Assembly (NCBI GenBank): GCA_964399535.1
Contig: CAYNRE010000070.1
Location: forward strand, 599,203 to 663,202
Direction of reading: 5' to 3'
DNA from: CAYNRE01 sp964399535
Lineage (GTDB): Bacteria > Planctomycetota > Planctomycetia > Pirellulales > CAYNRE01
Length of the DNA stretch: 64,000 nt
This document shows positions 7,135-14,959 of the stretch, in pieces (positions within the stretch are counted from its first letter, which is position 1; the number at the start of each line of letters is the position of its first letter). The notes below the pieces were generated by a model. That model was not told where the DNA came from and did no database searches. It saw nothing but the letters and a program-made list of their open reading frames with translations. The translations under genes and the position numbers were made by a program.

Positions 7135-8703
7135 CTAGTCGGCGTTGGCCTCGGCCAGTTTCTTGCGCCAGAACGCGCGGGCCTGCAGGTGGTCGGCCAG
7201 CACCTGTTCTTGCTGCTCGGGGTCGGTCACCGTCTTCTTCAGTTCCGCGATTCGCCTTTCGACCCAGTCGACGAAGAATTGGACCGAGGCCCGGCTGATG
7301 CGCTTCTGGCCGTCGACTTCGACAAAGTACGGGCCCGTCGAGCCGATCCGAAACGAATTCTCGAGCGTATGCGTCACCCGGGCCAGGAACCAACCGCTTT
7401 CTTTGAACTCCAGGATCGGCAGCGAAGCACCCTGTTTGACCCACTCGTCGAGCCGCACCGAGTGGACGATTTCGCCGTCGCGCACCAGTTCCAGATATCC
7501 GTCCTTGTCGCGCGTGGCCAACTCCAACTCCATTTGCAGGCTTAAGGGCCGATAGGCCGAGGCCGTGAATACGTGCCCGGGGCGCTGGTCGGCCACGCGC
7601 GGCCGCAGCAGCGGGCCATTGGTTACCATCACCCGGCCGGCCCGCAGCCCTTCCCACCAGGCCTGGGGGCTGAATTCGCCCGGCAGGAACACGTAAACCC
7701 GGTTGAACCCCACAGGGTTGGGCAGCACTCCCGAGGCGCTGCCGGCGGAAGGGGGAAGCCGTATTCCACAGTTGAGCAAGTGGTAATAAATGGTTTGAGA
7801 CCAAAGGGCGTTGCCCGAGCGGCCGGGCAGCTCGCGGCGATCGCGGGGGCGGCCCCAGGCTTCGTTGTCGAGCACCTCGCCACGCTGCTGGTGGTTGTTC
7901 ACCAACCCCACGCTATCCACCAGGCCGCTGGCTACCCAGGTGGGAAAATCCCACCAGAACGGTTTCTCCGCGTCGATCCAAACCCCGGGCGACTGCGCTT
8001 TGGCCAGCCGGGCGAAGTGCAGGGGACTAGGAAACTCGCGAGCCGAGCCCGCCAACGGCAGCGGTTCGGAAAGCCCGAAGTACAACAGCGCCCCGCCGCC
8101 CCGCTCGTCCTCGCCCGCCAGCGGGTTGTAGGCTCGGTTCTCGTCGAACGTAACCCAATCGGCCGAGGGAAGCTTCTTCTTCTTTGCCCAGGCGTTCTGG
8201 TCGTTCCACCAGGTAATGACGGGGGCCAGGTGCAGGTCTTCCGACTGCATCAAACGTTCGATCTCGCCCAGCGGCCGGTGCACGTGCAGGTCGCCCGACC
8301 ACCAGCCCTCGATCGCCATGTCGACCACCCGGCGCAGCTCGACGGTTTTCTTGTCGTCGGCAAAATCCTCGATGGTGAAATGGCCACTCACCACCGGGTA
8401 TTCCGGGCCGCGTTCGATCTCGAAGGTGTATCCCCCGCGGCGCAGGTCGAGCTTCACCTGGCCGGGGCAAGCAAAGTGATCGTGAAAGAAGGGCATGCGC
8501 TTCGGCCGGTGCGGCACATCCGAGGGATTGCGCAAGTGAACGCGGCAGGCCAGCGGCTGCTTGGTCTCGGCGTCGACCACGGTCAGTTCCAGCCGACCAC
8601 CGGCAGCCCGCGCGGGCCGCGCCGCCCCGGGGGGCAGCATCGCCAGGGCCAAGACAAGCCAGCCCCAGCGTTTTCGGGCGTCGTGCGAACGTTGGCTCAC
8701 CAT
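7135..8703 (-). CDS. CehA/McbA-like metallohydrolase, secreted
   Basis: A 522-aa protein starting at the ATG at 8703 (a TTG 15 nt further upstream is open). Residues 1 to about 35 form a signal peptide (RWGWLVLALAMLPPGAARP) after a basic n-region. Residues about 38-120 form a carboxypeptidase-regulatory-like beta domain (LELTVVDAETKQPLACRVHL). The catalytic domain follows, with WWSGDLHVHR as the HxH metal motif of the PHP-like CehA/McbA group; those relatives hydrolyse phosphoesters or carbamates such as carbaryl. The C terminus is a charged helical tail (RIAELKKTVTDPEQQEQVLA). Homologues with this layout are frequent in planctomycetes. The natural substrate is unknown. Confidence 0.85.
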   Translation of the reverse strand: MVSQRSHDARKRWGWLVLALAMLPPGAARPARAAGGRLELTVVDAETKQPLACRVHLRNPSDVPHRPKRMPFFHDHFACPGQVKLDLRRGGYTFEIERGPEYPVVSGHFTIEDFADDKKTVELRRVVDMAIEGWWSGDLHVHRPLGEIERLMQSEDLHLAPVITWWNDQNAWAKKKKLPSADWVTFDENRAYNPLAGEDERGGGALLYFGLSEPLPLAGSAREFPSPLHFARLAKAQSPGVWIDAEKPFWWDFPTWVASGLVDSVGLVNNHQQRGEVLDNEAWGRPRDRRELPGRSGNALWSQTIYYHLLNCGIRLPPSAGSASGVLPNPVGFNRVYVFLPGEFSPQAWWEGLRAGRVMVTNGPLLRPRVADQRPGHVFTASAYRPLSLQMELELATRDKDGYLELVRDGEIVHSVRLDEWVKQGASLPILEFKESGWFLARVTHTLENSFRIGSTGPYFVEVDGQKRISRASVQFFVDWVERRIAELKKTVTDPEQQEQVLADHLQARAFWRKKLAEANAD

Positions 8704-8745
8704 CGGTGTTCTCAGCAAGCGATTCAGCTCCCCGAGCAGTCTGTC

Positions 8746-8885
8746 GAAATATGCCCTCGTGGCCTATTTCAACAAGCGCCAAGCGCCGAGCAAAGCTCGT
8801 CGCGGCTCGCAGAATAACGACTTACGTCGTCATTCTGGCATCGCATCCCTGCGATAACGCAGCCCGATGAAACCTTCAACGGGCT
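8746..8885. repeat. Array of five consecutive hairpins, REP-like
   Basis: Five inverted repeats follow one another within 140 nt between two divergent genes. They are: 8746-8770 (10-bp arms, one mismatch, loop CTCGT); 8787-8799 (CGAGC/GCTCG, loop AAA); 8810-8837 (12-bp arms, one mismatch, loop TTAC); 8840-8855 (ATCGCA/TGCGAT, loop TCCC); 8861-8885 (11-bp arms, one mismatch, loop ACC). No reading frame is convincing across it. Its position between divergent genes argues against a simple terminator; a mobile palindromic repeat or a structured regulatory RNA is possible. The remaining intergenic DNA to 9146 shows nothing else I can name. Confidence 0.6.
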
Positions 8886-9146
8886 ACTAGGGCCCCCGGC
8901 CGGCCAGACCAACCGGCCCTCGCCGGGCGTCGGGATGGTTTACGCGGCCCCACCGATCCAACTTTAGCTTCCCGGGTTGGGCGAAAAAGCCGAAACGGCC
9001 CCCCGAGGGCGGCATGATGCCGAGCCACCGGGCGTAGCTCTGGTCCGAAAACAACGAACCACCCCCCCGGTTGCCGTGTCCTGGCCAAGCAGCGTATAGT
9101 GAGGGCTCAAACCAAGTTCGGGCGATGTAGCAGGGAGATTTCTGGC

Positions 9147-10175
9147 GTGTTTTCCACCGTTGCCGTGGTCGGGGCCACTGGGGCCGTCGGCTCGATCATT
9201 CTCGACCTGTTGGCCGAGCGCAAGTTTCCTTGCCAGCGACTGCGGCTGCTGGCGTCGCGGCGCTCGGCGGGCAAGACGATCCGCTTTGCGGGCCAAACCA
9301 TCGAAGTGGAAGCGCTGACGCCCGACGCCTTCGACGGGGTCGACCTGGTCATCGGCAGCACCCCGGACGAAATCGCCAAGGAATTCGCCCCCTGGGCGGT
9401 CGAGCGGGGGGCGGTCGTGGTCGACGAAAGCGGCTACTGGCGGATGGACCCCGAGGTGCCGCTGGTGATTCCCGAGGTGAATCCCGAGGCGGTCGATCGG
9501 CACCGCGGCATTATCGCCAGCCCCAATTGTTCCACTACGCAAATGGTGGTGGCGATCAAGCCGCTGCACGATGCCGCCCGGGTGCGCCGGGTGGTGGTGA
9601 GCACTTATCAAGCCACGAGTGGCGCCGGGCTGTCGGGCACGCAAGACCTGGAGCAGGGGACCCGGGCCCAGCTCGAGGGGCGCGAGCACGCCTATGCGGC
9701 CTTTGCTCACCCGATCGCCTTCAACGTCATTCCGCAGATCGGCGCGCCCAAACACCAAGGCTACACCTCGGAAGAGATGAAGATGGTGTGGGAGACCCGC
9801 AAGATTCTCGACGACGACTCAATCCAAGTCTGCCCCACTTGCGTGCGGGTGCCGGTGAGCAATTGCCATAGCGAAAGCATCCTGGTGGAAACCGAGCGCA
9901 AGCTCACGGTCGACGAGGCGCGGCGGCTGTTTGCCGCGATGCCGGGCGTGGCGGTGCTCGACGACCTGGGGAGCAAGTCGTACCCCATGCCGCTGAACTG
10001 CGATCGCCGCGACGAGGTGTTCGTCGGCCGAATTCGCGAAGACCTGTCGAGCCCCAACGGGCTGGCCTTCTGGTGCGTGAGCGATAACCTGCGCAAGGGG
10101 GCTGCCACCAACGCGGTACAGATCGCCGAGCTCCTGGCGGCGCGGCGCGCGGCCGGCCTGGTGAAAACCGGCTAA
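9147..10175 (+). CDS. asd: Aspartate-semialdehyde dehydrogenase
   Basis: A 342-aa enzyme that reduces aspartyl-4-phosphate to aspartate semialdehyde with NADPH, a step toward lysine/diaminopimelate, methionine and threonine. The GTG at 9147 gives the expected N terminus (M)FSTVAVVGATGAVGS with its Rossmann GxxGxxG loop, and GGGAG lies about 9 nt upstream; the longer ATG frame from 9099 adds 16 unlikely residues. The active-site Cys is C128 in ASPNCSTTQ. The downstream TCVRVPVSNCHSESI holds the conserved substrate-binding Arg and the catalytic His. It is first in a plus-strand group with truA and a glycosyltransferase, 67 nt before truA. Confidence 0.95.
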   Translation: MFSTVAVVGATGAVGSIILDLLAERKFPCQRLRLLASRRSAGKTIRFAGQTIEVEALTPDAFDGVDLVIGSTPDEIAKEFAPWAVERGAVVVDESGYWRMDPEVPLVIPEVNPEAVDRHRGIIASPNCSTTQMVVAIKPLHDAARVRRVVVSTYQATSGAGLSGTQDLEQGTRAQLEGREHAYAAFAHPIAFNVIPQIGAPKHQGYTSEEMKMVWETRKILDDDSIQVCPTCVRVPVSNCHSESILVETERKLTVDEARRLFAAMPGVAVLDDLGSKSYPMPLNCDRRDEVFVGRIREDLSSPNGLAFWCVSDNLRKGAATNAVQIAELLAARRAAGLVKTG

Positions 10176-10242
10176 CGCCGCCCGGCGGTGCCCGCCCCGG
10201 AATACAGCGTTCGAGGCCGCCCAGCAACGGACCCCCCCCGCC

Positions 10243-11115
10243 ATGTCGGCCACCGATGTCCGGCCTTCGCGCCATTTCCGGTTGCTGCTGGCGTACGACG
10301 GCACCCACTACCACGGCTGGCAGCGGCAACCCGAGCAGACCACGGTGCAGGGCTGCCTGGAGCGGGCGCTCGAGCGCTTGACCGGCGAGGCGCTCAGCGT
10401 GGTGGGCGCAAGCCGCACCGACGCGGGGGTGCACGCCCTGGCCCAACTGGCCAGCTTCTCGACCACGGCCCGCTTGCCCGCCGCCGCCTATCGGCGAGGA
10501 CTCAACGCCCTCTTGCCGGGCGATATTCGTGTGATCGAAGCCGCGGAAACCGGGGCCCGGTTCCACGCGATTCGTGCCGCCCGCGGCAAACGCTATCGCT
10601 ACGTGCTGGCCGATCGGCCGCTGGCCAATCCGTTCTGGGGCCGCTACGTTTGGCACCTACCCAGCCCGCTCGACGCCGCGGCCATGCATCGCGCGGCCCA
10701 GGCCCTGGTGGGCCAGCACGATTTCGCCAGCTTCGTCACGGGCCCACCGCAAACTAATAGCACCGTGCGCACCATCTTCGAGTGCACCGTGCGCCGCGGC
10801 GCGGCGGGCGAACTGGGCAGCTTGTGGACCGCTGAGGGTACCCCGGCCGAGGGCCTGGTTGTGCTGGAGGTGGCCGGCGACGGTTTCCTCTACAACATGG
10901 TTCGGACCATCGTGGGAACCCTGCGCGAAGTGGGCCTGGGCCGCCGCGCCGAGGATTGGGTGCGCCAGGTGCTGGCGGCCCAGAACCGCACGGCGGCCGG
11001 CATGACGGCTCCGCCTCAAGGGCTGGTGCTCGTGGCGATCGACTATCAAGACTGTCCGCCGGCGGAAGGAGTTTGCCAGTCGGAATGCGAGTGGCCCACG
11101 TCATCACCCGCCTGA
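10243..11115 (+). CDS. truA: tRNA pseudouridine(38-40) synthase TruA
   Basis: A 290-aa pseudouridine synthase that converts uridines 38-40 of the tRNA anticodon stem. The family signature ASRTDAGVHA carries the catalytic Asp at D60. Further TruA markers are AYDGTHYHGWQRQP near the N terminus, GKRYRYVL in the middle and FLYNMVRTIVGTL near the end. The protein has an extra tail of about 20 residues after the usual end, and that tail overlaps the next gene by 31 nt. Start at the ATG 67 nt after asd. Confidence 0.96.
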   Translation: MSATDVRPSRHFRLLLAYDGTHYHGWQRQPEQTTVQGCLERALERLTGEALSVVGASRTDAGVHALAQLASFSTTARLPAAAYRRGLNALLPGDIRVIEAAETGARFHAIRAARGKRYRYVLADRPLANPFWGRYVWHLPSPLDAAAMHRAAQALVGQHDFASFVTGPPQTNSTVRTIFECTVRRGAAGELGSLWTAEGTPAEGLVVLEVAGDGFLYNMVRTIVGTLREVGLGRRAEDWVRQVLAAQNRTAAGMTAPPQGLVLVAIDYQDCPPAEGVCQSECEWPTSSPA

Positions 11116-12251
11116 TTCTGGGGGGCGCGCAGGAGAACACGCTGTTAACCTGCGAAGACCTGCTGCGCCTGTACGGCGACGAGGTACTGCTCGTTACCGG
11201 ACCGCCGCTGGGGCCCGAAGGGAGCCTGCTCGAGCGGGCCCGGCGAAACCAGGTTCCCTTGGCGCTGTTGAATTCGCTGCGAAGAAATATTCACCCCGTC
11301 TACGACCCGGCAGCCTACTTCGAATTGAAGCGGGTACTGCGCGAGTTTCGCCCCGACGTGGTTCACACCCATAGCGCCAAAGCGGGCCTACTGGGCAGAG
11401 CGACCGCCACGGCCCTGGGGGTGCCCGCCATTATTCACGGGGTCCACGGCGCGCCGTTTCACCCCTATCAAAGCCCTTTGGCCCGGGCATTCTTTCGCGG
11501 CTGCGAACGCTGGGCGGCCAGCCGGTGCCAGGCGTATATCAGCGTCTGCGACGCCATGACCGACCTGTTGGTCCAGGCCGGCGTCGATCGCCGCGAGAAA
11601 TTCCACACGGTTTACAGCGGCATGGAGGTCGAGCCGTTTCTGGAAAGCGACTCGCATCGTGCCCGGGTTCGCGCCGAGTTGGGCTATGCCGACGATCAGG
11701 TGGTATTCGGCAAGGTGGCCCGGTTGTTTCACCTGAAGGGGCACGAGTATCTGATCGCGGCGGCCCGGGCCGTGGTCGCCGCCCAGCCCCGGGCTCGCTT
11801 TCTGCTGGTGGGCGACGGCATCCTGCGCGCAACCCTTGAAGCTCAACTGGCCCAAGCCGGCCTGACCCCGTACTTTCAATTCACGGGGCTGGTGCCCCCC
11901 GAGCGTGTGCCCGAGTTGATGGCCGCAATGGATGTGGTGGTGCACACGAGTCTTCGCGAGGGCCTGGCCCGGGCACTGGCCCAAGGTGTGCTTTCCGGCA
12001 AACCGGTGGTGAGCTTCGATATCGACGGTGCGCGCGAGATCGCCCTTGCCGGTGAGACCGGTTACCTGTTGCCCCCCCAAGATGTGCCGGCGCTGGAGCA
12101 GGCCTTGATCGAACTGGCGACGAGCCCAGTGCTTCGCCAGCAGCTAGGGCAGGGGGGTCGTTTGCGATTCGCCGAGGTGTTCCGGCACCAGAACGCCACC
12201 GCGCGGATTCGGGCGATTTACGAGCAGGTGCTGGCGCGGCAGGGCGCGTAA
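11085..12251 (+). CDS. GT4-family glycosyltransferase
   Basis: A 388-aa GT-B glycosyltransferase, start MRVAHVITRLILGGAQENTL at 11085 with AAGGAG upstream; it overlaps the truA tail by 31 nt, so translation may be coupled. The N-terminal acceptor domain has DVVHTHSAKAGLLGR. The C-terminal donor domain has VARLFHLKGHEYLIAAA and an E-x7-E region with HTSLREGLARALAQGVLSGK. GT4 enzymes are retaining and usually build exopolysaccharide, lipopolysaccharide or glycolipids. No other polysaccharide genes flank it, so the pathway is open. Confidence 0.92.
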   Translation: MRVAHVITRLILGGAQENTLLTCEDLLRLYGDEVLLVTGPPLGPEGSLLERARRNQVPLALLNSLRRNIHPVYDPAAYFELKRVLREFRPDVVHTHSAKAGLLGRATATALGVPAIIHGVHGAPFHPYQSPLARAFFRGCERWAASRCQAYISVCDAMTDLLVQAGVDRREKFHTVYSGMEVEPFLESDSHRARVRAELGYADDQVVFGKVARLFHLKGHEYLIAAARAVVAAQPRARFLLVGDGILRATLEAQLAQAGLTPYFQFTGLVPPERVPELMAAMDVVVHTSLREGLARALAQGVLSGKPVVSFDIDGAREIALAGETGYLLPPQDVPALEQALIELATSPVLRQQLGQGGRLRFAEVFRHQNATARIRAIYEQVLARQGA

Positions 12252-12893
12252 GCCGCAGCGCAAGTGCGGCCCACCAGGGGCACTGGCCGCGCGGCCGAGC
12301 GCGTAAGCCGCGGCGCGGCCGGGTGGCACCGTTGAACCCTCTTGACCGACGGCTGGTGCATTTCTTACCAGTGCCGCGCCGTTCGATAGGTTCACTGTTC
12401 GCTGGGTGGCCCGGACAACTCGTTTGTCCGGGTCCCGTAGGGACAAGAGGTGAGCCGACTGATTCCAAGCCCTCTTATTGCTTCGCAACACCGACAACAA
12501 GTTGTCGGTGCCACCCCGCGACAGCGGACGGATGTGATGCGAGCGCATGGGAGCCGCGAACGCTGACAAGTCTTTCAGGTATGCCTGTCGGCAATGGTTC
12601 GACGGTAGCCGATCACAAAACCAGGGGACGATCGCCGCAGCGGCGTTGGTGCCCGTGTGGATCGTCGCGGGGAGCAGGCAAGTGAGCTGTTCGGCAATCT
12701 TCTCGTCAGACGTCAAGTCATTGTCGGCCGGAACGAGTGCCCCGATGATGTTCGGCGAGTCAGTCAAGCTGACCGAACGTAAACCCAAGCGCATGTGAGA
12801 TAAAGCACATTGAACTTGGGCTTGCGGTCGACTAAACTTAACGCTTGCGCACCGCATTGATGGGTCAACTGCAACGCTCCTGGGAGGCTGACC
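12252..12893. other. Long intergenic region with repeat copies
   Basis: This 640-nt gap holds a 24-nt repeat (12265-12288) and a 114-nt repeat (12407-12520), both found again after the lectin pair. A minus-strand frame is open through most of it, but part of its peptide is simply the translated repeat, so I do not call it a gene. The stretch 12521-12890 shows nothing I recognise apart from the ribosome site GGGAGG just before the next gene. Confidence 0.5.
12407..12520. repeat. 114-nt palindrome-rich direct repeat, copy 1
   Basis: Nearly identical to 14635-14748 (about five mismatches, constant offset of 2228). It contains a perfect 9-bp hairpin with arms CCCGGACAA (12410-12418) and TTGTCCGGG (12424-12432), then TCCC-GTA-GGGA (12433-12443), and later CCGACAAC-AA-GTTGTCGG (12491-12508). 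The order of short palindromes resembles REP/BIME-type intergenic elements. Confidence 0.8.
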
Positions 12894-13745
12894 ATGACGC
12901 TGGCAGTGCGTTCGAGGTCGCGATTGGCTCCCGCCCTCCTGGCCGCTTGCTCGTGGCTTGTCGTCAACACGGAACCGGTCACTGCGGGGCCGTTCCGCTG
13001 GCCTTCAGGTGCCGGGGGTAACGGCAATATCTACGAGCGGCTGCTCCGCCCCGGGGGGAGCACCTGGCCCGAGGCTCAGGCCGATTCGGCCTCGCTCTTG
13101 TTTCGTGGCGTGGCAGGCCACTTGGTCACCGTCAACTCGGCCGACGAGTGGAAGTTCATCGTCACTCAGTTTCCCGTCGATTGGACCTGGATTGGCCTGA
13201 CCGACCAGGACCAAGAGGGGCAGTTTGATTGGGTCACGGGCGAGCCGGTCACCTTTACCCGCTGGATTCCGAACGAGCCCAATCAAGCGGGCAATGAAGA
13301 CTACGTTTTCTACCAGCGGAGTAGCGGCCTGGAAGGCGATTGGGGGTGGAATGATTTCGGCGATTACCGCAATGTCTACACTGGGGCTCTGCCGATCGGC
13401 TTCGTTGTCGAATACGAGAACCCGCCCGAGTTGATCGCCGATGGTAATGCGGATTGCGAGGTGGGAATTGCGGATTACACCCTGTGGGCCTCGCTCTTCG
13501 GTCAAACCGACGCAGGACTCGCCGGCGATTTCGATGGTAATGGGACGGTCGGCTTGGGAGACTACACCCTTTGGGCGGTCAACTTCGGGAATACCTGCGC
13601 GATGGGAATGAAAGTACCCGAGCCGTCGGGGATCGTACTGGCCGAGGTCGGATTCGCATTGGCGCTGCTCGGCCATTCGATCCGATCTCGCGTCAACAAA
13701 GCCATGAAGCAATCAAACAACTGGCCGCAAGGATCGGGGCCCTGA
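12894..13745 (+). CDS. Secreted C-type lectin / dockerin-like / PEP-CTERM protein
   Basis: A 283-aa exported protein. Signal peptide about residues 1-31 (LAPALLAACSWLVVNTEPVTA). A C-type lectin-like domain spans about 45-180, with the typical HLVTVNSADEWKFI, WIGLTDQDQEG, WIPNEPNQAG and WNDFG elements. It is followed by two dockerin-like calcium loops at about 187-240 (DGNADCEVGIADYTLW and DFDGNGTVGLGDYTLW). The C terminus is a PEP-CTERM sorting signal: VPEPSG, a hydrophobic helix, then a basic tail. Start with GGGAGG 8 nt upstream. PEP-CTERM proteins are exported and processed by an exosortase; none is encoded here. A close relative follows 29 nt downstream. Confidence 0.87.
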   Translation: MTLAVRSRSRLAPALLAACSWLVVNTEPVTAGPFRWPSGAGGNGNIYERLLRPGGSTWPEAQADSASLLFRGVAGHLVTVNSADEWKFIVTQFPVDWTWIGLTDQDQEGQFDWVTGEPVTFTRWIPNEPNQAGNEDYVFYQRSSGLEGDWGWNDFGDYRNVYTGALPIGFVVEYENPPELIADGNADCEVGIADYTLWASLFGQTDAGLAGDFDGNGTVGLGDYTLWAVNFGNTCAMGMKVPEPSGIVLAEVGFALALLGHSIRSRVNKAMKQSNNWPQGSGP

Positions 13746-13774
13746 ATTTGGGGATTTCTTCATCGGAGGGAGTG

Positions 13775-14611
13775 ATGGTGCGCTGCGCTCGATTGCTGAG
13801 GATATCCGCCTGGATCGCGACCATTGTTTCGGTTCGCTCGATTGCCGAGGCCGAGCCGATCTATTGGTCGCCTTTGGACGGAGGCAACGGGCACTTTTAT
13901 GATGTCGTGCGCAACGGCCTCGCGGAACCTTGGGCCACGGTAAGTAGTTTGGCCAACACGTCGATCCTTCACCGTGCACACGGTTACTTGGCTACGGTTA
14001 CCTCGGCGGCTGAAAAGGATTTCATCGTCGATTCGTTCGGCGATTCGCTCCGGGGCGTGTGGTTGGGCGGCTTCCAAGAGCCCGGTAGTGCCGAACCCGG
14101 GGCTGGTTGGCAGTGGATTACGGCCGAGCCCTGGGTCTACACGAATTGGGACCCTACGGAGCCGAACAATTCCGGGGGCCAGGAAAACTACCTGGTGTTT
14201 GGCACGGCCGGATCCAGCGAACTTGGCGTGTGGAACGACTTGGACGGAGTAACTCCTCCCCAGGAGTATGTTTTCGGTTATGTGATCGAATACGCTCCCG
14301 ATCCGTGCGTCTTGCTGTTCGGGGATGCGAATTGCGACTGCGAGGTGGGTGCTGCTGACATTGCCATCTGGGCTGCCCAGTTTGGCCAAACCGGCGCGGA
14401 CCTGACGGCCGATTTCGACGAAAACGGTACGGTGGGGGCCGGAGACTATGTCCGCTGGGCGGCCAATTTTGGTAACACGTGCCCCATGGCGGCCAGCGTG
14501 CCCGAACCATCGACGCTCATGTTGGCGATCATCGGCTTCGTACTTGTCGTGTTTGGCCGCCCCGGCCGCAGACTGGCTGGATCCCTGCAAGCCATGGTGG
14601 CGAGCCCTTAA
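13775..14611 (+). CDS. Secreted C-type lectin / dockerin-like / PEP-CTERM protein, paralogue
   Basis: A 278-aa relative of the preceding gene with the same domain order: signal peptide, C-type lectin-like domain (HGYLATVTSAAEKDFI, WLGGFQEPG, TNWDPTEPNN, WNDLDG), two dockerin-like loops (DANCDCEVGAADIAIW, DFDENGTVGAGDYVRW) and PEP-CTERM (VPEPSTLMLAIIGF, then a basic tail). The ATG at 13775 has GGAGGG just upstream and gives a proper signal peptide; the open frame begins 204 nt earlier inside the other gene, in a different frame. The two proteins differ clearly, so the duplication is not recent. The WND and EPN motifs of carbohydrate-binding lectins are kept in both. Confidence 0.87.
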   Translation: MVRCARLLRISAWIATIVSVRSIAEAEPIYWSPLDGGNGHFYDVVRNGLAEPWATVSSLANTSILHRAHGYLATVTSAAEKDFIVDSFGDSLRGVWLGGFQEPGSAEPGAGWQWITAEPWVYTNWDPTEPNNSGGQENYLVFGTAGSSELGVWNDLDGVTPPQEYVFGYVIEYAPDPCVLLFGDANCDCEVGAADIAIWAAQFGQTGADLTADFDENGTVGAGDYVRWAANFGNTCPMAASVPEPSTLMLAIIGFVLVVFGRPGRRLAGSLQAMVASP

Positions 14612-14634
14612 ACTTGGCCACTAGCAGCGCCGGT

Positions 14635-14748
14635 TGGCCCGCGCAACTCGTTTGTCCGGGTCCCGTAGGGACAAGAGGTGAGCCGACTGATTCCAAGCCC
14701 TCTTATTGCTTCGCAAGACCGACAACAAGTTGTCGGGGCCACCCCGCG
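14635..14748. repeat. 114-nt palindrome-rich direct repeat, copy 2
   Basis: Second copy of 12407-12520 in the same orientation, starting 24 nt after the stop of the second lectin gene. The CCGACAAC-AA-GTTGTCGG palindrome is intact at 14719-14736, while the first hairpin has decayed in its left arm. Together with copy 1 it brackets the two lectin genes. Confidence 0.8.
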
Positions 14749-14795
14749 TCCCCTTTTCTGCCTCCGTGCTCATGACATCCGCTGCGTGCCCCCGC

Positions 14796-14884
14796 GTTGC
14801 TTCGCAACCCCGACGCACTGCGTGTGTCGGGGCTACCCTGCTGGTGTGTCGGGGCCACCCTGCGGCCCACCAGGGGCACTGGCC
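14796..14884. repeat. Diverged repeat unit plus 24-nt repeat
   Basis: The motif TTGCTTCGCAA followed by CCCCGAC...GTCGGGG (14808-14832) is a variant of the palindromic part of the 114-nt repeat. It leads into a 24-nt block at 14861-14884 identical to 12265-12288. The rest of the 14612-14959 gap holds no gene I can support; a minus-strand frame there encodes the same repeat-derived peptide as at 12.4 kb. Confidence 0.65.
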
Positions 14885-14959
14885 AGGCGGCGCGCACACT
14901 CCGGAAGCGGCTTTTGTAAATCTCAACCCGGCCACCGCTCCGCGCCACACACGGGGGGC

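Noticed and set aside
12144..12857. Minus-strand frame upstream of the lectin genes
   Set aside because: It overlaps the end of the glycosyltransferase gene and its middle part is just the translated 114-nt repeat found again at 14.6 kb.
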